From contig NZ_LOCQ01000058.1 in NCBI RefSeq assembly GCF_001677885.1, positions 186,001 through 250,000 of the forward strand: 64,000 bases of DNA, in the 5' to 3' direction. Both the position numbers and the translations under genes were made by a program. Positions 44,293 to 52,540 of this stretch are shown one piece after another. The notes under the pieces are model-generated. The model ran no database searches and was not told where the DNA came from. It saw only the letters and a list, made by a program, of their open reading frames with translations. Numbering within the stretch: position 1 is the first letter of the stretch; the number at the start of each line of letters is the position of its first letter. Source of the DNA: Janthinobacterium psychrotolerans (GTDB lineage Bacteria; Pseudomonadota; Gammaproteobacteria; Burkholderiales; Burkholderiaceae_D).

Positions 44293-45864
44293 GTGTTCCG
44301 CAAACAATTGTTCTACATAAGCAGTGACCATCTGTGCGCCTATGACTGGCGCCACGGAGAACTGGGCGCGGGCCAGGCTTTTGATGCGAGCGCGGCAGGA
44401 CTGGAGGCGTTTGCCGCCTGGCTGGAAGACCCTGCCGAACAGCGCCGGGACGTGCCCGCCTATCTGCTGGCCGACCTGATCGAGGAAGACTTCCAGCGCC
44501 AGCTGCTGCCCCATGTGCGCGGCAAGGCCGGGCGCGACCTGCTGGCGCGGCGCCTGGGACAGCTCTACCGCGACACGCCCTATCGCGGCAGCACCGTGCT
44601 GGGCCGCGACAGCGCCGGCCGCCACGATGACCAGATGCTGTTCTTTGCGCTGACCAATCCTTCCCTGCTGCAACCGTGGACGGAACTGCTGGAACAACTG
44701 CAAATACCTGTGGCGGGGCTGTATTCGGCCAGCCTGCTCGGCATCGCGCTGGTAAAACAGCTGGCGCTCGCACATGGCCACCTGTTGCTGGTGACGCAAC
44801 AGTCTGGCGGCTTGCGGCAAAGTTATTATGCAGGCGGCCAGCTGCGCTTTTCACGCCAGACGGCGGCCATCGCGCTCGACGGCGTGGCCGTCAATATTGC
44901 GCTGGAGACGGAAAAAACCCGGCAGTTTCTCACCAGCACGCGCATGCTCGAGCGCGGCGATGTGCTCAACACCGTGATCCTGGCGCCGCAAGCGCAAATT
45001 CCCAGACTCGAATTGCTGTGCGATAACGGCGTGGAAGTGGCGTATCACTTTATCGACATGCAGTTCGCCAGCGCAAGGGTGGGCCTGCGGCACACGCCTG
45101 AACTGGCCGACCAGTTGCTGCTGACCCTGCTGGCCAGGCATCCGCCCGCCAGCCATTACCCGCCCGGCGGCCTGGCCCGCTATTACCATTACCAGCGCGC
45201 GCGCAAGGCGCTATATGGCTCCAGCGCGCTGATCGGCGCCTCGGCTCTGCTGTGGTGCGCGGCCATGCTGCTGGGCGGGCTGGACGATGAAGCGGGCCTG
45301 GCGCAATTGCAGCAGGAAACGGCCGTCTACCAGCAGCGCTACCGCAACGTGATGGCCAGCCTGCCGCCGGCGCCGGCGAAAACCCAAAACATGAAGGCCG
45401 CCGTGACGCTGGAACACATGATCGCCACGCAGGCGCCCGAACCTGGCCGCTTGCTGTCCCTGCTGAGCGCCGCGCTCGGCCAGGCGCCGCAAGTAAAACT
45501 GGCGCAATTGCACTGGAATGCCGGCCCGCCGCCGGACCGCGCAAGCGGCTCGCAGCCGCCGCCTGCCCAGACCAGCCAGGCCCATGCCGCAGTGCCAACC
45601 AGCCTGGACGCCGGCATCCCGTCCGCGCCGCCGCAGGCCTTGCGCCTGGAGCTTGACGTCGATATGCCGGGCAATGATTACCGTGGCGCCCTGGCCGCCA
45701 TCACGGCGTTTGCCCAGTCGCTGGCGCGCAACCCGCGCCTGGTGGTGGCGATCGAGGAAGCGCCGCTGGACTTGCGCCCCAGCGCCACCCTGGCTGGCAA
45801 GAGCGCGTCGCCGGCGCAAGACGGCCAGGCCCGCTTTACCGTGCTGCTGGTGTGGCAGCCATGA
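44293..45864 (+). CDS. GspL/PilM-PilN-like bitopic assembly protein
   Basis: 523 residues from GTG 44293, the first codon of the visible frame after an 18-base gap. The N-terminal ~310 residues look like a divergent actin-like (PilM/GspL cytosolic) domain (QMLFFALTNPSLLQPWTELLEQLQIPVAGLYS). A single transmembrane helix lies near 318-338 (GSSALIGASALLWCAAMLLGG), then a coiled coil and a PilN/PilO-like periplasmic domain (LRLELDVDMPGNDYRGALAAITAFAQSLA). In the MSHA locus these jobs are split between mshI and mshI2. Homology is inferred from architecture and position. Confidence 0.75.
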   Translation: MFRKQLFYISSDHLCAYDWRHGELGAGQAFDASAAGLEAFAAWLEDPAEQRRDVPAYLLADLIEEDFQRQLLPHVRGKAGRDLLARRLGQLYRDTPYRGSTVLGRDSAGRHDDQMLFFALTNPSLLQPWTELLEQLQIPVAGLYSASLLGIALVKQLALAHGHLLLVTQQSGGLRQSYYAGGQLRFSRQTAAIALDGVAVNIALETEKTRQFLTSTRMLERGDVLNTVILAPQAQIPRLELLCDNGVEVAYHFIDMQFASARVGLRHTPELADQLLLTLLARHPPASHYPPGGLARYYHYQRARKALYGSSALIGASALLWCAAMLLGGLDDEAGLAQLQQETAVYQQRYRNVMASLPPAPAKTQNMKAAVTLEHMIATQAPEPGRLLSLLSAALGQAPQVKLAQLHWNAGPPPDRASGSQPPPAQTSQAHAAVPTSLDAGIPSAPPQALRLELDVDMPGNDYRGALAAITAFAQSLARNPRLVVAIEEAPLDLRPSATLAGKSASPAQDGQARFTVLLVWQP

Positions 45865-46526
45865 AGCCATCTTTTACCCCGGGCATGAAAAAGCCCGCCG
45901 CCACGCGTGCGCTGCCGACCTGGCTGGGCGAACTGCATCTGGTGCGGCGCGCCCTGCTGTGCTGCGCGGCGACCTTGCTGCTGAGTTTGCTCGCCCTGCA
46001 GCTGGCCAGCGATTACCGCGACCGGCAAGCCCAGCGGCTCGATCTGGCGCAAAAGGAGCGCCGCGCCGCCGCCGCCCGCTTCAACCAGGTGGAAACGGAA
46101 AAGCTGGAAATCCGCGCCTTTGCGCCGCGCTTCCGGGCCTTGCAACGGCGCGGCCTGATCGGCGAGGAAAACCGCCTGGCCTGGATCGACGCGATACGGC
46201 TGATTCAGCAACAGCGCCATCTGCTGCCGCTCAGCTATGAGATCAACGCCCAGCAGGTGCTCAAGGTGCCGCTGCCCCTGACCATGGGCCAGTACCAGCT
46301 GCGGGGCAGTAAAATGCAGCTCCACATGGATTTGCTGCACGAAATGGATCTGCTGAACTTTTTTGACGACTTGCGCCAGTCCGGCTATTTTGCCGTGCAG
46401 GATTGTGCCCTCAAGCGTGGCGGCGCCGCCGCCAGCGCTGGCCAGACCGCCAGCCTGAGCGCCGATTGCACCCTGCTGTGGCTGACGCTGGGCAACCGGC
46501 CGCTTGCCGTGCAGGGACAGCCATGA
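45861..46526 (+). CDS. PilO/GspM-like inner-membrane protein
   Basis: 221 residues, ATGA-coupled on both sides. A basic cytosolic start, one transmembrane helix (about 33-52, ALLCCAATLLLSLLALQLAS), a coiled coil (about 55-90) and a globular end with a ferredoxin-like strand pattern (SKMQLHMDLLHEMDLLNFFDDLRQSGYFAVQDCALKR). Position and fold correspond to mshJ. Identification rests on topology rather than a strong motif. Confidence 0.72.
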   Translation: MKPSFTPGMKKPAATRALPTWLGELHLVRRALLCCAATLLLSLLALQLASDYRDRQAQRLDLAQKERRAAAARFNQVETEKLEIRAFAPRFRALQRRGLIGEENRLAWIDAIRLIQQQRHLLPLSYEINAQQVLKVPLPLTMGQYQLRGSKMQLHMDLLHEMDLLNFFDDLRQSGYFAVQDCALKRGGAAASAGQTASLSADCTLLWLTLGNRPLAVQGQP

Positions 46527-46915
46527 AGCGCGCCTGGCTACTCCTGTGCTGCGCCGTGGCAGGCCTTGCCCAGGCGCAGCCACCGCAGCTGGGGCGGCTG
46601 TTTTCCTCGCCCGAGGAAAGGAGCCAGCTCGACGCGGTGCGCAGCGGCACGCCGCCGGCCAGTACGACTCAGGCACTTCCGGCACCACCGCCACCGCCGC
46701 CGCCCGGTCCGCCCGTGGAACTCAATGGCCTGGTCCAGCGCAGCAGCGGCCGCTCCACCGCGTGGCTGAACCAGGCGCCGCAGCAGGAACCGCATAACCA
46801 GCTGATGCACGACGGGCAGCTGACACTGCGCCTCAATAATGGCCAGGTGGTGGTGCTCAAGCCTGGCCAGCAATACGACCCGGCCAGCGGCACGGTGATG
46901 GAAGCGCGGCCATGA
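46523..46915 (+). CDS. MshK/PilP-like periplasmic protein
   Basis: 130 residues. Signal peptide (WLLLCCAVAGLAQAQ), the LGRLFSSPEER motif resembling GspB/PilP-type start regions, a poly-Pro stretch (PAPPPPPPPGPP) and a short beta domain (VELNGLVQRSSGRSTAWLNQ ... LTLRLNNGQVVVLKPGQQY). It probably links the inner-membrane complex to the secretin, as proposed for mshK. Confidence 0.72.
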   Translation: MKRAWLLLCCAVAGLAQAQPPQLGRLFSSPEERSQLDAVRSGTPPASTTQALPAPPPPPPPGPPVELNGLVQRSSGRSTAWLNQAPQQEPHNQLMHDGQLTLRLNNGQVVVLKPGQQYDPASGTVMEARP

Positions 46916-47607
46916 AGCGCGCGCAGGCTATGAATCCGCAAGGTGGTGCGGCCCTGCTGCTGCTGGTAGCCGTGCTGGGCCTGGGAGCGGCGTCGCTGCT
47001 GATGAACGCCTTCAGCCGCAATGGCGCCGAAACGGCACGCCAGCAGCGTACGCTGACCGCCTTGGCGCAGGCGCGCGAAGCGCTGATCGGTTTTGCCGCC
47101 GCCAACGGCCGCCTGCCACGCCCGGCCGGCTCGGCCGTCGATGGCCGCGAACGCAAGGACGAGTGCGCCAGTGACGCGGACTGCAGCGGCTACCTGCCAT
47201 GGGTGGCGCTGGGCGTGGCCGGCCTGGACGCCTGGGGCAAGGTCTTGCGCTACAGCGTGACGCCGGAAATGTCACGCGCCCCCATCGCGTCGGTCTCCGC
47301 CGTGGCCAACCGCGTGGTGCTGCGGCGCAAGGCGCAAGGCGAGCTGGCTTATGTGGCAGGCCAGGCCCAGTGCGATGTCAGCGCGCAATGCCTGCCCGTC
47401 GTCATCTTTTCGCAAGGCAAGGAAGGCGACGGCACGGCGCCCAGCGGCATCAAACTGGCCAAGAGCGGACGCGGCAGTATCGATGAGGCCGCCAATGATG
47501 TCGCCACGACTTCATTTGTGACCGGCAATACCGCGGACGACATGCTGGCCTGGATCACCTTGCCGGCTTTGTACCAGCGCATGCGCGCGGCGCGGACCTT
47601 GCCATGA
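46912..47607 (+). CDS. Minor-pilin-like protein lacking the canonical prepilin site
   Basis: 231 residues. The N-terminal helix QGGAALLLLVAVLGLGAASLL follows a Gly but lacks the Phe and Glu of class III leaders, as in PilX/GspK-like subunits. The body contains ALIGFAAANGRLPRPAGS, YLPWVALGV and RYSVTPE, shared with the following gene, so the two are tandem paralogs. Cys residues (ECASDADC, QCDVSAQC) suggest disulfides. ATGA overlaps on both sides. Confidence 0.75.
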   Translation: MKRAQAMNPQGGAALLLLVAVLGLGAASLLMNAFSRNGAETARQQRTLTALAQAREALIGFAAANGRLPRPAGSAVDGRERKDECASDADCSGYLPWVALGVAGLDAWGKVLRYSVTPEMSRAPIASVSAVANRVVLRRKAQGELAYVAGQAQCDVSAQCLPVVIFSQGKEGDGTAPSGIKLAKSGRGSIDEAANDVATTSFVTGNTADDMLAWITLPALYQRMRAARTLP

Positions 47608-48317
47608 CACCTCGTTTTCACCCGCGCCGCCAGGACGGCTTCAGCCTGATCGAGATCGCCATCGTGCTGGTCATCGTCGGCCTGATGATAGGCGGCCTGG
47701 TCACGCCTTTGAGCGTGCAGCTGGAGCAGCGCAAAGTGACTGAAACGCAAAAAGCACTCGACGAGGCCAAAGAGGCGCTGGCCGGTTTCGCCGTGCTGCA
47801 CGGCTACCTGCCCTGTCCGGCCGTCTCCAGCATGAACGGCCTGGAAGACCGGCGCGGCGCGCGCTGCAACGGCGAAAAACGGGTTGGCATCCTGCCTTGG
47901 GCGACACTGGGCTTGCGCAAGAGCGACAGCTGGAACAATCTGTTCCGCTACAGCGTGACACCGGCCTTCAGCGACAGCGAGCAGTTGTTTTCACTGAACA
48001 CGCCGCGCGATATCAGCATCGTCACGCGCAATGGCGGCGCGCTGGTGCAAGCGAGCGCCCTGAACGATATTCCCGCGATGATCATGTCGCATGGCAAGAA
48101 CGGCTTTGGCGCCATCAGCGAACAGGGCCAGCGCCATGCTGGCGCGCAGGGTAATAATGTCGACGAACGCAGCAATGCGGTCAGCAACAATATCTTTATC
48201 AGCCGCGCCGCCAGCGAAGGCCGGCAAGCCGGCGGCAGCTATGACGATATCGTCAGCTGGCTCTCGCCCAATATCCTGTTCAACCGCATGGTGGCGGCGC
48301 AAAGGTTGCCGCGCTGA
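47604..48317 (+). CDS. Prepilin-type protein of the second pilus-like locus
   Basis: 237 residues. Canonical site RRQDG|FSLIEIAIVLVIVGLMIGG. The large body holds ALAGFAVLHGYLPCPA, ILPWATLGL and RYSVTPAFS, paralogous to the gene before it. The size exceeds typical pseudopilins (about 150-180), suggesting a tip or adhesive subunit. One-base overlap (TGATG) with the ABC permease gene. Confidence 0.85.
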   Translation: MTPRFHPRRQDGFSLIEIAIVLVIVGLMIGGLVTPLSVQLEQRKVTETQKALDEAKEALAGFAVLHGYLPCPAVSSMNGLEDRRGARCNGEKRVGILPWATLGLRKSDSWNNLFRYSVTPAFSDSEQLFSLNTPRDISIVTRNGGALVQASALNDIPAMIMSHGKNGFGAISEQGQRHAGAQGNNVDERSNAVSNNIFISRAASEGRQAGGSYDDIVSWLSPNILFNRMVAAQRLPR

Positions 48318-49081
48318 TGTGGCGCCCCGGCCTCATGATTGCACGCTATACGCTGCTCGAAGCGCTGCGCAGCAAGCTGCCCTGGCTGTTCGTCCTGGCC
48401 GGCTGTGCCGGGCTGGCGCTGGCCGCTTTCCTGCAGCAACTGGCGCTGACGGAAAGCGGCGCCACGCAGGCGGCCATCGTCTCGGCCTTGCTGCGCCTGG
48501 TGGCCGTATTTCTGCTGGTCAGCTTTGTCGTGACCAGCCTGGCGCGCGAAGCGGCCGACAAGGGCCAGGAACTGCTGCTTGCACTGGCCATGCCGCGCGC
48601 CGTGTATGTGCTGGGCAAGCTGGCCGGCTTCGGTGCGCTGGCCCTGCTGCCGGCGCTGCTGTTCGGCTTGCTGACGGCCCTGTGGGCAGCGCCCGCGCAA
48701 AGCGCGCTGTGGGCCATCTCGCTGCTCGGTGAACTGTGGATCATGGCCGCCTTCAGCCTGCTATGCGCGCTGAGTTTGCCGCATGCGCTGCCTGCCCTGG
48801 CGGCCAGCGCCGGCTTTTATGTGCTGGCGCGCGGCGTGGGCAGCCTGCAACTGCTGGCGCATGGCACGGCTGCACACGATGGCAGCCGGCAAGCCATCGC
48901 CCACGCCATCGACACGCTGGCCCTGCTGCTGCCGAACCTGGACCATTTTACAAGCAGCGAATGGCTTTTATATGCCACCGGCAACTGGCAGGCGCTGGGC
49001 CTGGTGGCCGCGCAAACGGCGATCTACGTCGGCCTGCTGGCGGTCTGCGCGCTGTGCGACTTTTATCGCAAGAGTTTTTGA
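48317..49081 (+). CDS. ABC-2-type permease of the second pilus-like locus
   Basis: 254 residues with about six transmembrane helices (roughly 22-42, 55-78, 100-125, 133-155, 158-178, 228-250), typical of ABC-2 permeases such as NosY or CcmB. It lacks its own ATPase nearby; the only candidate is the ATPase at 37159, the first gene of the locus. Wedged between a prepilin gene and the hypothetical gene at 49081 with one-base overlaps on both sides, so it is translated as part of the pilus operon. Confidence 0.85.
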   Translation: MWRPGLMIARYTLLEALRSKLPWLFVLAGCAGLALAAFLQQLALTESGATQAAIVSALLRLVAVFLLVSFVVTSLAREAADKGQELLLALAMPRAVYVLGKLAGFGALALLPALLFGLLTALWAAPAQSALWAISLLGELWIMAAFSLLCALSLPHALPALAASAGFYVLARGVGSLQLLAHGTAAHDGSRQAIAHAIDTLALLLPNLDHFTSSEWLLYATGNWQALGLVAAQTAIYVGLLAVCALCDFYRKSF

Positions 49082-49815
49082 TGCAGCCGAAACCATTGTC
49101 CGCCGTGCCGCGCCCGCTATGGCTGGCCCTGGTCCTGGCCCTGCTGCTGCAGCTGGGCTGGCAACTGGCGCAGCGGCAAGCGCCACCGCAGGCGCGGCCC
49201 TTGCCGCCACCACTGCCGGCGGCCATCGCTCGGCTGGCCAGTCTGGGCGAGCCGCAGGCCATGTCGAAAGCCATGTTGCTGTACCTGCAATCGTTCGAGG
49301 ATCAAGCCGGTGTCGGCCTGCCGTGGCGCGCGCTGGACTACGACAATCTGGCGCTCTGGCTGGACACGGCGCAGCTGCTGGACTCGCGCAGCCGCTATGC
49401 GCTGGTGGCCGCCAGCGAAGTCTATGCAGGGGCCGCCGACCCGGTACGCGCGCGCCGCATGCTGCGGTTCGTCAGCACCAGCTTTGCCGCTGACCCGGCG
49501 CGCCGCTGGCCGGCGATGGCGCAAGCGGCCCTGGTGGCAAAACACCAGCTGCACGACCTGCCGCTGGCCTTGCAGCTGGCGCGCCAGCTGCGCCTGCAGG
49601 CGACGGGCAAGGACGTGCCGGCCTGGGTGCGGCAGATGGAAGCGTTTGTGCTGGAAGACATGGACCAGTTCGAGAGCGCGCAGATCGTCCTCGGCGGGCT
49701 GATCGCCAGCGGGCAGATCAGCGATCCGCATGAGCTGGCCTTTATGAGCCGCAGGCTGGAGGAAATGGCTGCAAGAAAGAAAATCGCGATTCCCGGCAAC
49801 ACGCATTTACAGTAA
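49081..49815 (+). CDS. Membrane-anchored helical-repeat protein of unknown function
   Basis: 244 residues. One N-terminal transmembrane helix (about 12-28, WLALVLALLLQLGWQLA), a Pro-rich spacer, then helices resembling TPR or Sel1-like repeats (RARRMLRFVSTSFAADPARRW, LPLALQLARQLRLQAT, ESAQIVLGGLIASGQISD). I do not recognise a family. Coupling to the ABC permease suggests a periplasmic accessory protein for the transporter or pilus. Confidence 0.7.
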   Translation: MQPKPLSAVPRPLWLALVLALLLQLGWQLAQRQAPPQARPLPPPLPAAIARLASLGEPQAMSKAMLLYLQSFEDQAGVGLPWRALDYDNLALWLDTAQLLDSRSRYALVAASEVYAGAADPVRARRMLRFVSTSFAADPARRWPAMAQAALVAKHQLHDLPLALQLARQLRLQATGKDVPAWVRQMEAFVLEDMDQFESAQIVLGGLIASGQISDPHELAFMSRRLEEMAARKKIAIPGNTHLQ

Positions 49816-49870
49816 ACTTCACCACCAGCCGCCCGCACATCAACGGGCGGCGCAATAACAAGGAACACCC

Positions 49871-50443
49871 ATGCCACCACACCGCCAGCAAGGCTTCACG
49901 CTCGTAGAAATCGCCATCGTCCTGGTCATTATCGGCCTGCTGCTCGGTGGCGTGCTGAAAGGCCAGGGCCTGATCGACAGCGCCAAGGTGAAGAACATTA
50001 TCCAGCAATCGAACTCGCTGACGGCCGCCGTCAACGCCTACCAGGACAAGTTCCGTGCCCTGCCCGGCGACGACCTGCAAGGCACCTTGCATGTGCCTAA
50101 CTCGGCCGGCAATGGCAACGGCGACGGCCAGATCGGTGATGGCCAGCCGCGCGAATTCACCCTCGCCCCGCAACACCTGGCGCTCGGTGGTTTTATCACC
50201 GGTTCCTTCAACGGCACCAGCGACTTCATGACCAGCGCCCAGGGCGGCGCCGTCTACCTGTACAACGACGAAGTGGCCGGCCGCGCCGGCAACGGCATCC
50301 GCTTCGACAACCTGCCCGAAGGCTATGCCGAACAGATCGACAGCAAGCTCGACGATGGCATCGCCAACACGGGTTCGGTGCGGGCGACCCAGCCGTATGG
50401 CAATACGGGGGCGATCATTGCGCGTACCGCCGTCTTCTTCTAA
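49871..50443 (+). CDS. Prepilin, candidate major subunit of the second pilus-like locus
   Basis: 190 residues with AAGGAACA before ATG 49871. Leader and site PPHRQQG|FTLVEIAIVLVIIGLLLGGVLKGQGLI. The globular domain has YQDKFRALPGDD and a Gly/Asn/Asp-rich loop (NGNGDGQIGDGQ) that may bind calcium as in T2SS major pseudopilins. It is separated from the upstream operon by 55 bases with its own Shine-Dalgarno, which fits a more highly expressed subunit. Converges with the MaoC-like gene, six bases apart. Confidence 0.88.
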   Translation: MPPHRQQGFTLVEIAIVLVIIGLLLGGVLKGQGLIDSAKVKNIIQQSNSLTAAVNAYQDKFRALPGDDLQGTLHVPNSAGNGNGDGQIGDGQPREFTLAPQHLALGGFITGSFNGTSDFMTSAQGGAVYLYNDEVAGRAGNGIRFDNLPEGYAEQIDSKLDDGIANTGSVRATQPYGNTGAIIARTAVFF

Positions 50444-50449
50444 GCTGCA

Positions 50450-50905
50450 TCAGGGGTAGCAGCGCATCAAAAACTCCGCCACGCACACCGGCTTCACATC
50501 CCCCTCGCGCTCCATCGTCACCGCCCAGCTCACCTGGGCGCCTTCGGCCAAGGCATCGACCGACACAATATCAAGCCGCGCACGCAGGCGGCTGCCGACC
50601 GGCACCGGCGCCGGGAAGCGCACCTTGTTCAGGCCGTAGTTGATGGCCATGCCGATGCCCGCCATGTCGAGCGCGTTTTGCAGCATGGCCGGCAGCAGCG
50701 ACAGGGTCAAGAAACCGTGCGCCACGGTGCCGCCGTAGGGCGACTCGCGCGCGCAGCGTTCGGCATCGACATGTATCCACTGATGGTCGGAGGTAGCGTC
50801 GGCAAAGGTGTCGATGCGCTGCTGGGTGATGGTGATCCACTCGGAAATGGCCACATGCTGGCCGGCCAGGGCCTGAAAGCCGGCGATGCCGGCGATCTCG
50901 CGCAT
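50450..50905 (-). CDS. MaoC-like (R)-specific enoyl-CoA hydratase
   Basis: 151 residues from ATG 50905 (one-base TGATG overlap with the upstream stop). Hot-dog fold with the hydratase motif ITQQRIDTFADATSDHQWIHVDAERC (Asp/His catalytic pair) and GTVAHGFLTLSLLP. PhaJ-like members make (R)-3-hydroxyacyl-CoA from beta-oxidation intermediates, which would feed the PhaC at 14663; this substrate link is an inference. Confidence 0.9.
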   Translation of the reverse strand: MREIAGIAGFQALAGQHVAISEWITITQQRIDTFADATSDHQWIHVDAERCARESPYGGTVAHGFLTLSLLPAMLQNALDMAGIGMAINYGLNKVRFPAPVPVGSRLRARLDIVSVDALAEGAQVSWAVTMEREGDVKPVCVAEFLMRCYP

Positions 50906-51381
50906 CAGGCCGCCTCGCCGGCCGGGCGGCGGCCAAACATGCCCATGCCTTCCACGGTGGCCACCACTTCGCCATGCTGGTTGCTCACGCACCAGATCGA
51001 TATGACGATGCCGCGGTCGGGTTTGGAAGTCGAGGCGCGCACTTCCCTGACCTGGTAGACCAGGTTCAGCGTGTCGCCGGCGCGCACGGGTTTCAACCAG
51101 CGCACGCTGTCGAGGCCCGGCGAGCCCATGCTCGACGAATGCTTCAGCAGCTTGTCGACCACCAGGCGCATCATCATGGCGCAGGTATGCCAGCCGCTGG
51201 CGATCACGCCCTGGAAGATGGTCTGTGCCGCCGCGTCGTGGTCGACATGAAACGGCTGCGGGTCGAAATCAAGCGCAAAGGCGATGATTTCTGCTTCCGT
51301 CACATGGCGCTGGCCCAGGAAAATTTCCTGGCCGGCCGTGAAGTCCTCGAAGTAGCGGTAGCTCTGTGGTGTGGTACTCAT
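50905..51381 (-). CDS. MaoC family dehydratase
   Basis: 158 residues, ATGA overlap with the acyl-CoA dehydrogenase before it. Motif VTEAEIIAFALDFDPQPFHVDHDAA with GVIASGWHTCAMMMRL gives the hot-dog hydratase active site (Asp, His). Paired with a second MaoC gene, so the two may form a heteromer or act on different chain lengths. Confidence 0.9.
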   Translation of the reverse strand: MSTTPQSYRYFEDFTAGQEIFLGQRHVTEAEIIAFALDFDPQPFHVDHDAAAQTIFQGVIASGWHTCAMMMRLVVDKLLKHSSSMGSPGLDSVRWLKPVRAGDTLNLVYQVREVRASTSKPDRGIVISIWCVSNQHGEVVATVEGMGMFGRRPAGEAA

Positions 51382-52523
51382 GCATGCTCCGATGGCAAAA
51401 AGCCCGGCTGGGCGATAAAGCGCTCGATATGATGCCCGGCGTCTCCCAGGCTCAGGCCGATCATGGTCAGGCGCTTGAAGTGGTGGGCGGCAGGCAATTC
51501 GTCGGTCACGCCCATGCCGCCATGTAATTGCACGGCTTGCTGGCCGACAAAGGTCGCCGCCTGCCCCACCCTGGCTTTGGCGGCCGAAACGATGCGGCGC
51601 CGTTCCACAGGCTCTGCGGTATCGACCTTGGCGGCCGCCAGCATGGCCATCGAGCGCGCCTGTTCCAGGTGGATGAACATATCGGCCATGCGGTGCTGCA
51701 AGGCCTGGAACTTGCCGATCGGCGCGCCGAACTGCTGGCGCGTTTTCAGGTATTCCAGGGTGGCGGCAAAGATGGCGTCCATGGCGCCGACGGCTTCGGC
51801 GCACAACAGGGTCACACCATAATCGGTCGCTGCGTCAAGCACATCCCAGCCATTGCCGGCGTCGCCGATCAGCGCATCGCTGCCCAGCACCACTTGCACC
51901 AGGGTCACGGTGGCGGCGCGCTGGCCGTCGATGGTGCGGTAGTCGCGCACGGTCACACCGGGCGCATCAAACGGCACCAGGAACAGCGAAATGCCGTCCG
52001 TGCCGCGCTGTTCGCCGCTGCTGCGCGCCGAGACGATCAGATAAGCGGCTTGCGCACCGTGAATCACCACGGTTTTCGTGCCGTCGAGCACAAAGCCGTC
52101 GCCGCTGCGCGTGGCGGTGGTGGCGATATCGTGCAGGTCGTGGCGCGACTGTGCTTCGCCGAGCGCGCAGGCGAGCTTGACGCCGCCGTCGGCAACTTGC
52201 CGCAGCACATCGCCGTGGCTGCCGGACAGCTTTAAAAATTGCGCGCCAAACACGGTGGCGAAGTACGGCTCGATCACCAGCGCGCGGCCCAGTTCCTGCA
52301 TGACGAGAAGCATGTCGACGGCCGTGCCGTCAAAGCCGCCCTGCTCTCCCGGCAGCGGCAAGGCTGTCATGCCCAGCTCGGTCAAAGTGGCCCAGGCGGC
52401 GTCGGACACGCCGCTATCGGAGTGCATGATGGCCTGGCGCGCCTCGAAGCGGTAATCCTTGTCGGCCCAGCGCCGCAGCGCATCGGCAAACTGCTGCTGT
52501 TCCTGGTTGAAAGTAAAGTCCAT
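51378..52523 (-). CDS. Acyl-CoA dehydrogenase family protein
   Basis: 381 residues, three-domain acyl-CoA dehydrogenase fold: FTFNQEQQQFADALRRW at the N-terminus, a divergent FAD-binding middle domain, and C-terminal helices with RQQFGAPIGKFQALQHRMADM and QLHGGMGVTDELPAAHHFKR. Shorter and more divergent than the partner dehydrogenase at 52541; such pairs often form alpha2beta2 enzymes acting on bulky acyl-CoAs (for example steroid side chains). Gap of 17 bases to the partner gene. Confidence 0.92.
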   Translation of the reverse strand: MDFTFNQEQQQFADALRRWADKDYRFEARQAIMHSDSGVSDAAWATLTELGMTALPLPGEQGGFDGTAVDMLLVMQELGRALVIEPYFATVFGAQFLKLSGSHGDVLRQVADGGVKLACALGEAQSRHDLHDIATTATRSGDGFVLDGTKTVVIHGAQAAYLIVSARSSGEQRGTDGISLFLVPFDAPGVTVRDYRTIDGQRAATVTLVQVVLGSDALIGDAGNGWDVLDAATDYGVTLLCAEAVGAMDAIFAATLEYLKTRQQFGAPIGKFQALQHRMADMFIHLEQARSMAMLAAAKVDTAEPVERRRIVSAAKARVGQAATFVGQQAVQLHGGMGVTDELPAAHHFKRLTMIGLSLGDAGHHIERFIAQPGFLPSEHA

Positions 52524-52540
52524 ATCGTCTCCTTTTTACC

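Noticed and set aside
50440-50465. Hairpin GCTGC/GCAGC between the convergent prepilin and MaoC genes.
   Set aside because: Five base pairs, no T-run, and partly inside the coding end of the MaoC gene.
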